Shown: one piece after another, positions 50,366 through 60,058 of the stretch
How the letters are laid out: every line of letters begins with the position of its first letter
Position numbering within the stretch: the stretch's first letter is position 1
Notes under the pieces: model-generated
The model's database searches: none
Seen by the model: the letters and a program-made list of their open reading frames with translations, nothing else
Told to the model about the DNA's origin: nothing
Translations under genes and position numbers: made by a program
From: Elmis aenea
Lineage: Eukaryota > Arthropoda > Insecta > Coleoptera > Elmidae
Direction of reading: 5' to 3'
DNA: 64,000 bases
Assembly (NCBI GenBank): GCA_947652605.1
Contig: OX393576.1
Span: 59,744,966-59,808,965, forward strand

Positions 50366-52024
50366 TGTTTAGAAATTAAAAACTCTGGATTTACAGGACG
50401 GTTTTATTGATTTTGGTTAAAAATCCGACGTTTCGCACTTAATGTTTTTAAGGCTTCTTCAAGGGCTGAAAACAAATGTGATTACAAATTTCATTTATAA
50501 AACTATTTTTAACATGACTTGAAACGATTAAATATAAATAACATAAATTTTAAATACTAGATACAAGTTACAAATTAGATTGAAACAATTATACAATAAA
50601 AATACTTACAATTTTAACAATATTCATTGATAATTGACAAGGCTAACATGGTGCACATAACCATTTGTTTTTTGAATGTGTAGAACAATTCGAAAGTCAA
50701 AAATAACAGTGATACAGTCGCACTAATTTATTGTAAAATGTAAACAGTCTTTTCATTAAAAGGATTTTATGTGTAAAAATGTAAATTAAAACGGATAACA
50801 TAAAATTTTAAAAAAAGACAGACACAAAAGCAACACTTTAAAAAATTTTACGTACAATAGTCAGGTTCAACACCAGTAACATTTTATAACAGTTTTACAG
50901 AAAGGGGGGAAACTGAACTATGTGGACCAATAATTTTTTAATTAATTAGTAGATGTCCTAAGTTGGTTTAACACAACTTCAAATTTTATTAAAAACTACT
51001 TTTGAAATTAAGATTATTTGGAGTAATGTTATTGAAGGAATGTATTATTTAATTATTAAACTATTTTGGTTACAGATATCAAAAAGTAATTTGTAAGTCT
51101 TTTGACATAAATGTTATCAATGTCAGATCTGTCATTACATGCATTTTTGTTTACATTAATATAAATACTTTCAGCTTTAAGTCTTTTAAACAAATTTTCT
51201 TCGTGGTGAACAATCTTAACGTCATTTAAATTGAAATTGTGATTGGTATTTAACATGTGTTCTGTTAAGCTAGTGGTTGTTGGAATATTTTTGTTATTAT
51301 TATTCAAATTTAAATTGTCTTTCAATTTTTTAACATCGCTTTTGTGACCATACATTCTATTTCGTAATGTTTGTTTGGTCTGTCCTATGTATATGGTATT
51401 GCATTGATCACAAGAGCAGCAATATATTAAATTGTTTTTTAAAATTTTATTTGTAGGGTCTTTTAATTTTGTATACACTGATTGTAGGGTAAATTGATTT
51501 TTATACACTAATTGAATATTATGGTGTTTTAAAATGGATGATAAATTTTCTGAAAGAATTTTTACATATGGAATTTTGTAGAATTTTACAGGATTTAATG
51601 ATTTTGAAATGTTTGTTGTTGTTATGTTAATATTATTATTTATTAAGTATTTGTTAATGATCTTTAGGGGGTAATTATTTTGTATTAAAAATGTTTTTGC
51701 CTTGTTAAAATTTATGGCATGAAATCTATCATCCGATAATGTTTCGATTCTTCTTCTTATTTTTATTGTATAATTGTTTCAATCTAATTTGTAACTTGTA
51801 TCTAGTATTTAAAATTTATGTTATTTATATTTAATCGTTTCAAGTCATGTTAAAAATAGTTTTATAAATGAAATTTGTAATCACATTTGTTTTCAGCCCT
51901 TGAAGAAGCCTTAAAAACATTAAGTGCGAAACGTCGGATTTTTAACCAAAATCAATAAAACCGTCCTGTAAATCCAGAGTTTTTAATTTCTAAACCTTAA
52001 AACAACGGACGTTCAACAATTTAT
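50366..52024 (-). mobile_element. Penelope-like retroelement, 5'-truncated
   Basis: The element is flanked by a 12-bp direct repeat, AGTATGTATAAT, at 50354-50365 and 52025-52036. Two inverted copies of about 238 bp (50367-50604 and 51758-51995) face each other; by eye they look nearly identical. On the minus strand between them is the C-terminal linker and GIY-YIG endonuclease region of a Penelope-like element; the reverse transcriptase is missing. Inverted partial terminal repeats (pLTRs) and 5' truncation are usual for Penelope elements. Each inverted copy holds TTGAAGAAGCC and GCGAAACGTCGG, which resemble the core of the hammerhead ribozymes known from Penelope pLTRs. Similar arms and a clean target duplication suggest a fairly recent insertion. 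Confidence 0.88.
51056..51778 (-). pseudogene. Penelope GIY-YIG endonuclease fragment
   Basis: An uninterrupted frame runs from just after a stop at 51779-51781 to the stop at 51056-51058 (about 240 codons). It has no proper start because the reverse transcriptase domain that normally precedes it is gone; the GTG at 51508 is not a real start. It opens with IRRRIETLSDDRFHA, then a linker with IPYVKILSENLSSIL, then a Cys cluster (IYCCSCDQC). TIYIGQT (the GIY and YIG strands) follows, with RNRMYGHKSD holding the conserved Arg and His, and a later ESIYIN with the Glu expected for metal binding. The GIY-YIG nuclease nicks target DNA for insertion. The frame is intact, but the element cannot copy itself. 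Confidence 0.88.
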
Positions 52025-52036
52025 AGTATGTATAAT

Positions 52037-54100
52037 GCTTTATTTGAGCTTTCCAAACTCAATAATTTCACTCTGATTGTTCATCCGAAAACCTATCTAC
52101 ATAGCTTTAAAAAATATATTAATTATCGACTTCTTTAGATTGCGCAAAAATATACTGACACAGACACACACATGCACCGGCAAATATTGCCCTAAAAACC
52201 ACTTGACCCAAAAACGTGATAAAGTGAAAATTTGTGTGTAAAAAGATAGGTTTTTTTAACCAGTAACTACGAGTAAATGGCTGCAAAACCACATCTTATA
52301 TGCAGATTTTACGTATAACAATACAGTTGTGTTTGTTTTTGGAATATTAATAAATTTAACCTCATTTTTCAAAAAAAGATTTTATGAATCCCAAGTAAGG
52401 CCAAGGAAATCCATTTATCGGAGCAACTGACCTTTCATGAATAAAATTTCCCATGTGTGTTTAAAATGATCGTTAATTTTGGTGCAGGACTTTCCTAAAT
52501 GTTTAGAGGTATAAGGCAAGGACTAACCTGTCACACTGAGCAGCGACATCATGCGGCAAATAGTGCGTAAAACTGGTGCAGTTATGCACTGGATTTTTTC
52601 TAATCACTTAAGTCATACACTGCGTCGGGTTGAAACGGAAAAATCGCTGGACCCTGGACGCTTAACCGTCCCCGGGTCATGTTGTCTACATAGTTTATCT
52701 CACGGCACATCACCTGGCACTCGCCTGCAAGTAACTGGTGCCGCCGCCATCATGCCATGTTATCCTTAAAGCGTCGCGCGCGTCAAGGATATCGTGACGT
52801 CATCGCTATGGCAACACCCTCGAAGCCAGAACTGGCCGCAGTCACAGTTTACCTGAATAGCGCTACTCATTAATCACCATGTGATAATCGACACACGTTT
52901 AATAATTATAGTTATGGCTCTTCAATCATGCATGGATAATGGTCTTTTCTTGTCCTGCTAGAGACTTACGGGAAATTGTTCAATCTATACAATACGACGC
53001 CCAGCGTCGTCGGTACGAATAAAGGGCGCAGAGAGAATGTGAGAGAGAGTGACAGATATTCCTAAGGTATGAGAATTTGAAAATGTAAACCACGTTTTGT
53101 TCATATGTCAAACATATAATTTTCTCACAATGAAATGTAAAATCCAAATACGTTCCTTTGTTTCACATACAACAGTTCAAGTAGGTAGTTTAAATGCACT
53201 AAAATTATCCAGTAAATAATTAAAAATGTTCAACACAATAACCGACAGGAAATGTAAAAGTTAAATAAATTTAAAGAGGTACGGATCTTACGAGCGATTT
53301 AGAAGTCAGCGTGTTGGGTTGTAGCATTTGCATGAACATGCATATTATCAACCAAATCACCTAAATAATCCCGCGTTTGAGAAACCTATATAGCATCTAC
53401 AACAACAACAAAAAAGCAATTGTTTTAAAATTATTAATTAGATAAATGGACACAAAAGCTACTTCAACAAGCTTAAACAATTAAAGGATCAATTAATTAA
53501 TGTCAGAGTTCAACGATAATTGTGTTTTAACTTCGTTTTTTACCCTTCAAAAAGTCAGAAAAAATGTTGAGTGTTATTTTAATAAGCCACTGCTTGCTTT
53601 GATATTTTTGCAAACTTTTCTCCATCACCTATTTACTACAAAACTAAGATGGAACAAACATTAAATAATTTTCTATAACTTAGGAAACCTAAAAAGATTG
53701 ACAAAACTGTCCATTTTTATAAATAAATGTTCACGAAATATAAACTAAAATTTATTTAAATGCACCATTCTGATCTGAACAATTATTGTATTGTTTTTAC
53801 ATGTATCGTATTATTCATAATTAGTTGCTGTAACTTGATAAGACACAGAAAAAGCTCGAACAAGCTGCGTGAGATGCAGGAAAATCCGATACCGTTTTTA
53901 TAAAAAACATATTGTGCAACTTTCTGATGTCGACAAAGTCAGAAAATTTATTTTAAATTACTCAACACGACTTTTTAACATAAAGATTTCATTCAAACAG
54001 TAAGCAATGAAACACATTAAACGTGATCATTTTTTAATTAAAGCTATCAGCTTTTCTAAACTAACAAAACACTGTCTAATAAAAGCTTTGTTATTTTAAA
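52037..54100. other. No gene recognised; contains a CpG-rich island
   Basis: AT-rich except for the CpG-rich patch at about 52540-53050, listed separately. The open frame at 52551-52769 lies in that patch and encodes no known domain. Confidence 0.45.
52540..53050. promoter_or_regulatory. CpG-rich island with CRE and X-box-like sites
   Basis: This is the one clearly GC- and CpG-rich patch in the gene-free part (GCGTCGCGCGCG at about 52770). It contains a perfect CRE palindrome, TGACGTCA (52795-52802), overlapping ATCGCTATGGCAAC (52802-52815), which matches an RFX X-box at about 11 of 14 positions. A hairpin ACGACGC-CCA-GCGTCGT lies at 52994-53010. On the minus strand CCCGTAAGTC near 52965 would fit a splice donor. 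This could be a promoter or first-exon region of a gene outside the window, or a GC-rich repeat. I see no coding support. Confidence 0.35.
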
Positions 54101-54287
54101 TTTTAATACAAAAGTGGTTTGTCATTACGAGCTGCACAATGCTAAATTATTTACAAATACACCGAGTGTTTAATTTCCGTGGAAAAATGGAACAATATGC
54201 AACAATTTTATTTTAAATACAACACCCTGTCTGTATATTTTAAAATTGTATTGCTTAAAAATCATTCAAAATTACCCATATCTTAAG

Positions 54288-54392
54288 CAGGGTTCGAAAC
54301 CGAAAAACATTTTGGTTAACGGTTAACCGAAATCGAGAATTTTATTTTAATACAGGTTTTTTTAATGTTTAAAAAATTGGTGTCTTGCCCTG
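54288..54392. mobile_element. Small hAT MITE (105 bp)
   Basis: It starts CAGGGTTCGAAACCG and ends TTGCCCTG, flanked by ATCTTAAG (54280-54287) and CTCTTAAG (54393-54400), matching at 7 of 8 positions. Its interior has GGTTAACGGTTAACCG. A related truncated copy lies at about 33936-34085. It interrupts the first unit of the tandem array. Confidence 0.8.
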
Positions 54393-54479
54393 CTCTTAAG
54401 TTAATAGTTTTTAAGTTATTGCAATTACTTTAATAACTTCTTTAAAAAATTGGTGGAGGTATCGGGTGGTTTTTTGGAT

Positions 54480-54665
54480 GAATAAACAATAATTAATATT
54501 ACCATATTATTAATTAACCAACAACCCCTGAAGATGTCCCCGATGAAGGAGGACGAAACGTCGGTTATGAAGAAACCTTCGACGCGGTTCCAACCCGGAA
54601 ACAATCTGTATACATTGAACATCGGCCGCGGAAGCCTACAACATAGATTAATAATTAATATATCT
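54480..54665 (+). mobile_element. Penelope pLTR-like fragment with hammerhead-like motif
   Basis: Inserted in the tandem array, this GC-richer piece has CTGAAGA (54528-54534), GTCC (54536-54539), an 11-base loop, GGAC (54551-54554) and GAAAC (54555-54559), followed by GTCGG. That is the CUGANGA-stem II-GAAAC order of a hammerhead ribozyme core, with a 4-bp stem II plus a possible extra G-U pair. The GAAACGTCGG part is shared with the Penelope element at 50366-52024. Flanking ATTAATAATTAATAT-like words may be a target duplication. Confidence 0.65.
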
Positions 54666-55435
54666 GTTATACAGCAGATACTTACAAGAAAGTTTTTAAT
54701 ACAAAAGTTGTTCGGAATCACGAGTTGCATAAGTCAAAATATTGTGTAAATATACCGTGTGTTTAACTTTTGCTGAACGATTTGCAACTTTGTTATGTTA
54801 AATCTAACACTCTTTTTATTATACGGTTTTTTGTTGATCATTTAATTACATTTAAAAACATTGGGCATGTTCTATGTCTAAAATTAATACTTTTTGAGTA
54901 ATTGAAATTTTAAAAAATTCTTTAAAAACTTGTAGGTTTGGGGTTGCTATTTATGGCAATACAAAAAAATAAATATCTCTGTTATTGTAGTACTTACAAA
55001 AAAATGTTTAATACAAAAGTTGTCTGGCGTCATGAGTTGCATAATTTAAAATTGGTTTAATATTCCGAGTGTTTAACTTTCGTGGAACGATATGCAACTT
55101 TGTTATATAAATGTACAACTCCCTGTATATTTTAACGTTTTCTTGTTTATAATTTAATTACCTTTAAAAAATATAAGGCATGTTTTATGTCTAAAATACT
55201 TTTTGAGAATAAACTATTTAAAAAATTACTTTAAAGAATTGGTGAAGGTGTCGGGAAATACTAAATAATTAATATCTCTGTTATGGGAATAGATAAGAAA
55301 AAGTTTTTAACACAAAAGTAGTTTGGCGTCACGAGTTGCATAAAGCAATATTATTATTTTAAATATGCCGAGTGTTTTATTTCCGCGGAACGATATCCAA
55401 CTTTGTTATTTTAGATACAACACCCTGTAGTAGAT

Positions 55436-57270
55436 ACAAACAAAATTTTAAATTACTTTTTGGCACTAGTTAAAACTTAAATTTAATTCAAATGGTGAAT
55501 TAAGTGGAAATTTTATGACATAATACTTTTCCATCTTCCATAATGTAACAAAGAGGTCCTTAATATTTTTGTAGAGGCATCTGTGCTCTTTAATATCTAC
55601 TCAGTGTTGCAGATTGCGTACTTCGAGTAATGGCGCTTAGAAGTGACTGATTTAACCGAAGTCAGGCCGCATTTCCAGAAGGAGGAACAGAGAACTCGTG
55701 GAAAACCATCGCTTTATCGATTCAACCAACTATAGGTTAAGTTGCAGGCTGCTGCAACCCCGGCCATTGACCCACTGCCACGGACAAGGATATGTGTGCA
55801 TTTATATTAGCCATGCGCTCTAATATTCCAGGAGCTTTACGCTTACAACAGGATGCAGAATAGTACTCCTAAAAGCACTACGTGTTAATTTTAATGAGCA
55901 ACATAGCATACCTATTATTGATTTGCCAACTTACAGTTAAAACGTCACCAAATAAAAATATTTCGAATATTTTTAATAACCAGGAGATGGATACAAAAGC
56001 AATAGAAAAAAAGTAGCTTTTATAAGAACAACAACATTTTATAAACAATCGCTTATCAAAATTAAACAAAATAATCGCAGAACGCTTGATAATTCGCCCA
56101 TACAAACATTTTAATACGTTTTAAGTAATCTCTTTTAATACATTATTAATTAAAGGTCTTTGTAATGATAAAACTTTTCATTTTTTGAACATATATTGTT
56201 GGATAGAAACAAATAAGTTTATCATGTTATCTAATCACGAATAACTGTAAGCTATAGACAAAATATTACGGTTTAGCCTTGCTTATTAAACCTTCATGAA
56301 ATTATATTACTGTATTTAGATATTTTAAACTGCTCCTTAACAAATTTACCAGCTAATAAATTACACAATTAACTAAAAAAAGCAGTAATTTACTTATGAT
56401 TTACATTGTTAATCGCATCAAGTTGCAATAAATGTTAAAAAATCCCAAGGTGCACATTTAATTTAGTACTCAGCCAGCAACTAAAGGGTAGTTCACACGG
56501 TGACATTTGATGTCGCGATATTAAATGTCATCGTGTGAACAGCCTGATGTCGCGATGCCACGATGTCACGACGCTAGTGCCGCGATGTCGCGACATCGAT
56601 ATTGACAGTTCGACATTTGACATAAGCCTACCATACTTGGGTAGTTCACACGGTGACATTTGATGTCGCGACCAAATGTCCGTGTGAACTACCATAAACG
56701 AATGATTTATTTAATACATTCATAGTGGTTTAATACTAAAAACGTCTTATTTACTAGTTAATTATAATGATATGCAATTTACATAGCTTCATAATATTGC
56801 AGAAAATATTTTCAAATATTTTCAAACACACCAATTAATTTAAAAGTTTCATAATAAACATGACATTGCAAAAGATATTTTAAACTATGTCAGCTATATG
56901 AGCGCAGTTATAATACATAGAAATTATGGAAGTTTCCAATAATTTTTTATTATTAATGTACAATTATGTCATTCACGTAATTAATTATGTATGCAGTTTT
57001 AATGATTTTTAAACACAATCATTGCATAAATTAAAAACGTAAAGTAAACATACTTTAACTAGTGCAAGTTAGAGTAAAACATAATTTTTTTAAAATTTAA
57101 TTATAAAAAATACACAATCAGGATATAGTTACATCTCAGTTTCCAAAAATATTTTTGGACTCAGAGATGTCGAAAATATTACAAAGAAATTGTTTAATTT
57201 CTTTTTCGTAAGAGTATGTAGTAGATTTTTAGTTATCAAAGATCATATTTTATCCACTCAAAACTTGGTT
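55436..57270. other. No gene seen; spacer with one hairpin element
   Basis: AT-rich DNA 3' of the ionotropic receptor. The element at 56486-56694 is listed separately. The patch at 55620-55870 is less AT-rich but has no coding block that I recognise. No clear polyadenylation signal close to the receptor stop was identified. Confidence 0.4.
56486..56694. mobile_element. Small CpG-rich palindromic element, doubled hairpin
   Basis: GGTAGTTCACACGGTGACAT, continuing TTGATGTCGCGA, starts near 56488 and again near 56641. Each copy folds back on a TGTCATCGTGTGAAC or TGTCCGTGTGAACTAC partner, and the outermost ends, GGTAGTTCACACGG and CCGTGTGAACTACC, are inverted. The interior repeats the words TGTCGCGA and CGATGTC. 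It looks like a non-autonomous DNA transposon built of two related hairpins; the superfamily is not assigned. Confidence 0.72.
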
Positions 57271-59196
57271 TTACAGAGTAAAATTAAAATATTTTTTAAA
57301 AGTATAAATTTCTATCAAGAAGACCATTGCGGCAAATGTTTGGCCTACTAGAAGCCCCACAAAAACTCCTTCTAACTGAGCTGCAGTTAACTTATAATCG
57401 TTATCTTTGCCGTGAAATTTAATATGGACTGTGTTATTACGCGAGCGGTTCCAAAAAACTTGCTTTATCCATAAAGACAATAAACCTGCAGCCCTAGCTC
57501 TACTGACTAATTTGTTGAGACGCTGTTGCAAAGGAAATCCTTTTCTCATGATCATTTCCAAAGGAATTGTTACAATACTTTTTTTGAAGCAATACAAGAG
57601 TGGTTCGCCTTTTTCATCAACATAATCTTGATTGAAGTACATAATGTAAAACCTAGGTGTACAGGTCGCTGAATTTCGAACGAATGCAGTTGCGTACAAA
57701 CACTCTTTCATATCACTGCAGTCATTCCACTTTTTCAGTACTTTACGACTTGTTTCATCAGGACTATTTACGAAATGTCTTTTATTTCCGGAAATGCCCC
57801 AGATTTTTAAATCTTTTTCTAGTATATCTTCCACTGAAACAACTTTTTGTTCATATTTTGGCGTTGTGTAAACACTAACTAACATGGATTGGTACATTAC
57901 ATTCAAATGAATGCTAAAATAAATCCACAAGAATAAAAAACATCGTATTTTTAATGTCTTGGGAAGTGTTTTAATGGCCATACCAACTAGTAAAGAAAGT
58001 GTGTTCTGGAAGCAGTTGCTTAATTCTCTGTAAGTATATTCATGGTATTCAAAGCGACTAAGGTTCCAAATACATACATTGTACGTGAAATAACATAAAA
58101 ACGTAAGAAACCAAATGTGTGGGGCTAATACTTCAATAATTTTCCTCCAATTCGCCGATGATTTAACGTGTGGTACACACCATAGTAAAGATTCAGGAAC
58201 ATTATATAAAAGTGTATCAAAATATCTATGCGTTACCAAACTTGCTCCATATGAGCTAACAGCAATGTCGACTGTCTCATTTTTCACCAAAAATAATGAC
58301 CCAGTTGCTGTTCCATTTGCTAATAACACACCCCAATCTTGAGCTTTGTCCGAAACTGAATATACTATAGAGAAATTTGCTACTCCAGCTAAAGTATTTA
58401 GGACTTTAATTTCAAATCCTTCACTAAATTCGTAATGGTCTAATGCTCCTTCCACTTTACGAGTTGGAGGCATGACATAAGGTGGCCAAATCACCGTTCT
58501 GACACGAATTGCGCACCCATGGAGGTTTCTTGGAATTTTATTTGAATACCAGTTGCGATTTTTTTCAAATTCTCCAAAACTGCATCTATCTATTACTTTA
58601 ACTTTTTGGAATTCATTACCACAACGTCCTCTTGCAAAAGGAAACCAAGAATGCACGTCATACACGTTTTCATGAGTTTCGTTTCGCAGCAAAACTATAC
58701 CATTTATAACTTTTTCATGCCACAAGTCTTGTGCAATGCCCGTTGCAATTTCCTTTGTGTCGTTAAAATTTGTGGCTGAAATTACAAGAAACTTCGCATG
58801 TGGGTTCCAAGATTTTAAGTCTCTTAGAATATGTAACGTCTTCATTATTTCATTATGTGTTCTGATGTGCAAAATATAGTTGTCAATTCTTTTCTCGAAA
58901 AAATCATAATTACCATGTGGTACAGCTTTCTTTATTAGAATTGGCCAGCTACTTAAATAAAATAGTTGTGGTAAGAACATGCGATCAATAACTGTTGCAG
59001 AAACTTGGTGTTTATCATAGTCTTCAACTGACAAAGAAATAGCGAGTGTTTCACCTTCTTCAAAGAAACGCTCGCTGGCTTTGGTAATACATTTTGCTAA
59101 AGAAAGTCTTGTGGTGAACTCGTCTGGCAATGGCTCCAAATGGCCAAAAATGCCTGCCAAAAAACTACTAACTGCTACCAATAACAAGAACTGCAT
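57271..59196 (-). CDS. Ionotropic receptor (divergent IR), intronless
   Basis: This is an intact 641-residue chemosensory ionotropic receptor, a ligand-gated cation channel of sensory neurons related to ionotropic glutamate receptors. Residues 1-18 form a signal peptide. An extracellular N-terminal region with several Cys residues follows. The S1 ligand-binding half lies at about 228-345 and keeps the conserved Arg (R324, in THRYFD). M1 spans about 360-378, the pore loop about 395-410, M3 about 418-442 (SMLVSVYTTP instead of the SYTANLAAF of glutamate receptors), S2 about 445-600 and M4 about 608-630. The ATG at 59196 is chosen because it starts the signal peptide. Absence of introns fits the divergent, often gustatory, IRs more than the conserved antennal ones. 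A TCAGT initiator-like word lies at 59251-59255. I cannot assign an IR number. Confidence 0.94.
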   Translation of the reverse strand: MQFLLLVAVSSFLAGIFGHLEPLPDEFTTRLSLAKCITKASERFFEEGETLAISLSVEDYDKHQVSATVIDRMFLPQLFYLSSWPILIKKAVPHGNYDFFEKRIDNYILHIRTHNEIMKTLHILRDLKSWNPHAKFLVISATNFNDTKEIATGIAQDLWHEKVINGIVLLRNETHENVYDVHSWFPFARGRCGNEFQKVKVIDRCSFGEFEKNRNWYSNKIPRNLHGCAIRVRTVIWPPYVMPPTRKVEGALDHYEFSEGFEIKVLNTLAGVANFSIVYSVSDKAQDWGVLLANGTATGSLFLVKNETVDIAVSSYGASLVTHRYFDTLLYNVPESLLWCVPHVKSSANWRKIIEVLAPHIWFLTFLCYFTYNVCIWNLSRFEYHEYTYRELSNCFQNTLSLLVGMAIKTLPKTLKIRCFLFLWIYFSIHLNVMYQSMLVSVYTTPKYEQKVVSVEDILEKDLKIWGISGNKRHFVNSPDETSRKVLKKWNDCSDMKECLYATAFVRNSATCTPRFYIMYFNQDYVDEKGEPLLYCFKKSIVTIPLEMIMRKGFPLQQRLNKLVSRARAAGLLSLWIKQVFWNRSRNNTVHIKFHGKDNDYKLTAAQLEGVFVGLLVGQTFAAMVFLIEIYTFKKYFNFTL

Positions 59197-60058
59197 CGTT
59201 ATGCACTTACTGGTCGATGGCTAACTGCATAACTGTTACAGATTTTTGTAACTGATATAAAAATGCAATTATTACAATATTGCATGTCACACTCTAGGCT
59301 CTGATATTTTTAATTAATAGATGCTATCAGTTCTTTGCGATATAAAAAGAAGATATGCTATTAAGTTAATAGCGTGTTGATAAAATACCATTAAATGATA
59401 TGTTTTAGCTATAGAATTAAATGACAACAAAAATTTAGGGCGTTAGAAACCTTATTTATTACTAATTTTTACATTGTGCTATAAATCACATCTCAGGAAC
59501 AATATCAGGTAATAAGAAACGTGTAAAATTGATATTTTGTGCTCTCTAGTAAAAAATAATTAAATAAAATGAAAATATTTGGAATATGACAATATTCAAG
59601 CTACATAATTTAGGTACCCTGATAAAATAGTTTGGTTACTTTTTGAGTTAATTTATACTCCAACAGTTGTGGTGCTAACATTTAGTCATATTTTTAAACG
59701 TATACTTTTTAATAAAAATAATACTATCAATAAAACTTTTATACACTATATATTACGGATTGATCTTTGCTAAACATAGATTTCTAGTTTACGGTTGCTT
59801 TAGTTTTGATAAAAAAAAACGTTATTTTTTACATTTGCTATAGGTAATTATTAAAAGTTAAAATGATTATTTTAAAATTTTAGAAGTTTCAATGAACTGA
59901 CACTCTAACGTAGTAGCTGCAATGAACGATTTAGCTTAGTAGTTCCAACCACTCACAGCCAGTAGTTTCACTGTACACTTATTATACATAACCTTTGTAC
60001 CTTATATCTGTGATAGAAAATTAAATAATTTTATGCAATAATTATATACATTACAAAT
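59197..60058. promoter_or_regulatory. Divergent intergenic region, IR and VWA8 starts
   Basis: These 862 bases separate the two start codons and must hold both 5' UTRs and promoters unless upstream exons exist. On the minus strand TTTTATATCAGT ends about 55 bases before the receptor ATG and includes an arthropod initiator-like TCAGT. Before VWA8 there are TAGTAGCTGC, TAGTAGTTCC and CCAGTAGTTTC words at about 59912-59970. No strong CpG or TATA arrangement is evident. Confidence 0.45.

Larger units (their letters stand above)
54101..55435. repeat. Tandem array of about 300-bp units, four copies
   Basis: The unit start, TTTTTAATACAAAAGT or a close variant, recurs at about 54101, 54692, 55003 and 55302. 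Each unit continues with CACGAGTTGCATAA-like, CCGAGTGTTTAA, GGAACGATATGCAACTTTG and an AACACCCTGTA-like word, then GGCATGTTTTATGTCTAAA. Spacing between the last three is about 300-310. The first unit is longer (about 590) because it contains a small hAT MITE (54288-54392) and a Penelope-derived insert (about 54480-54665). Confidence 0.85.

Noticed and set aside
54288..54305. GGTTCGAAACC, a perfect tRNA box B word
   Set aside because: It is part of the terminus of a small hAT MITE; no box A or cloverleaf could be placed around it.
57431..58342. Three plus-strand frames inside the receptor gene
   Set aside because: They are shadows of the intact minus-strand ionotropic receptor.
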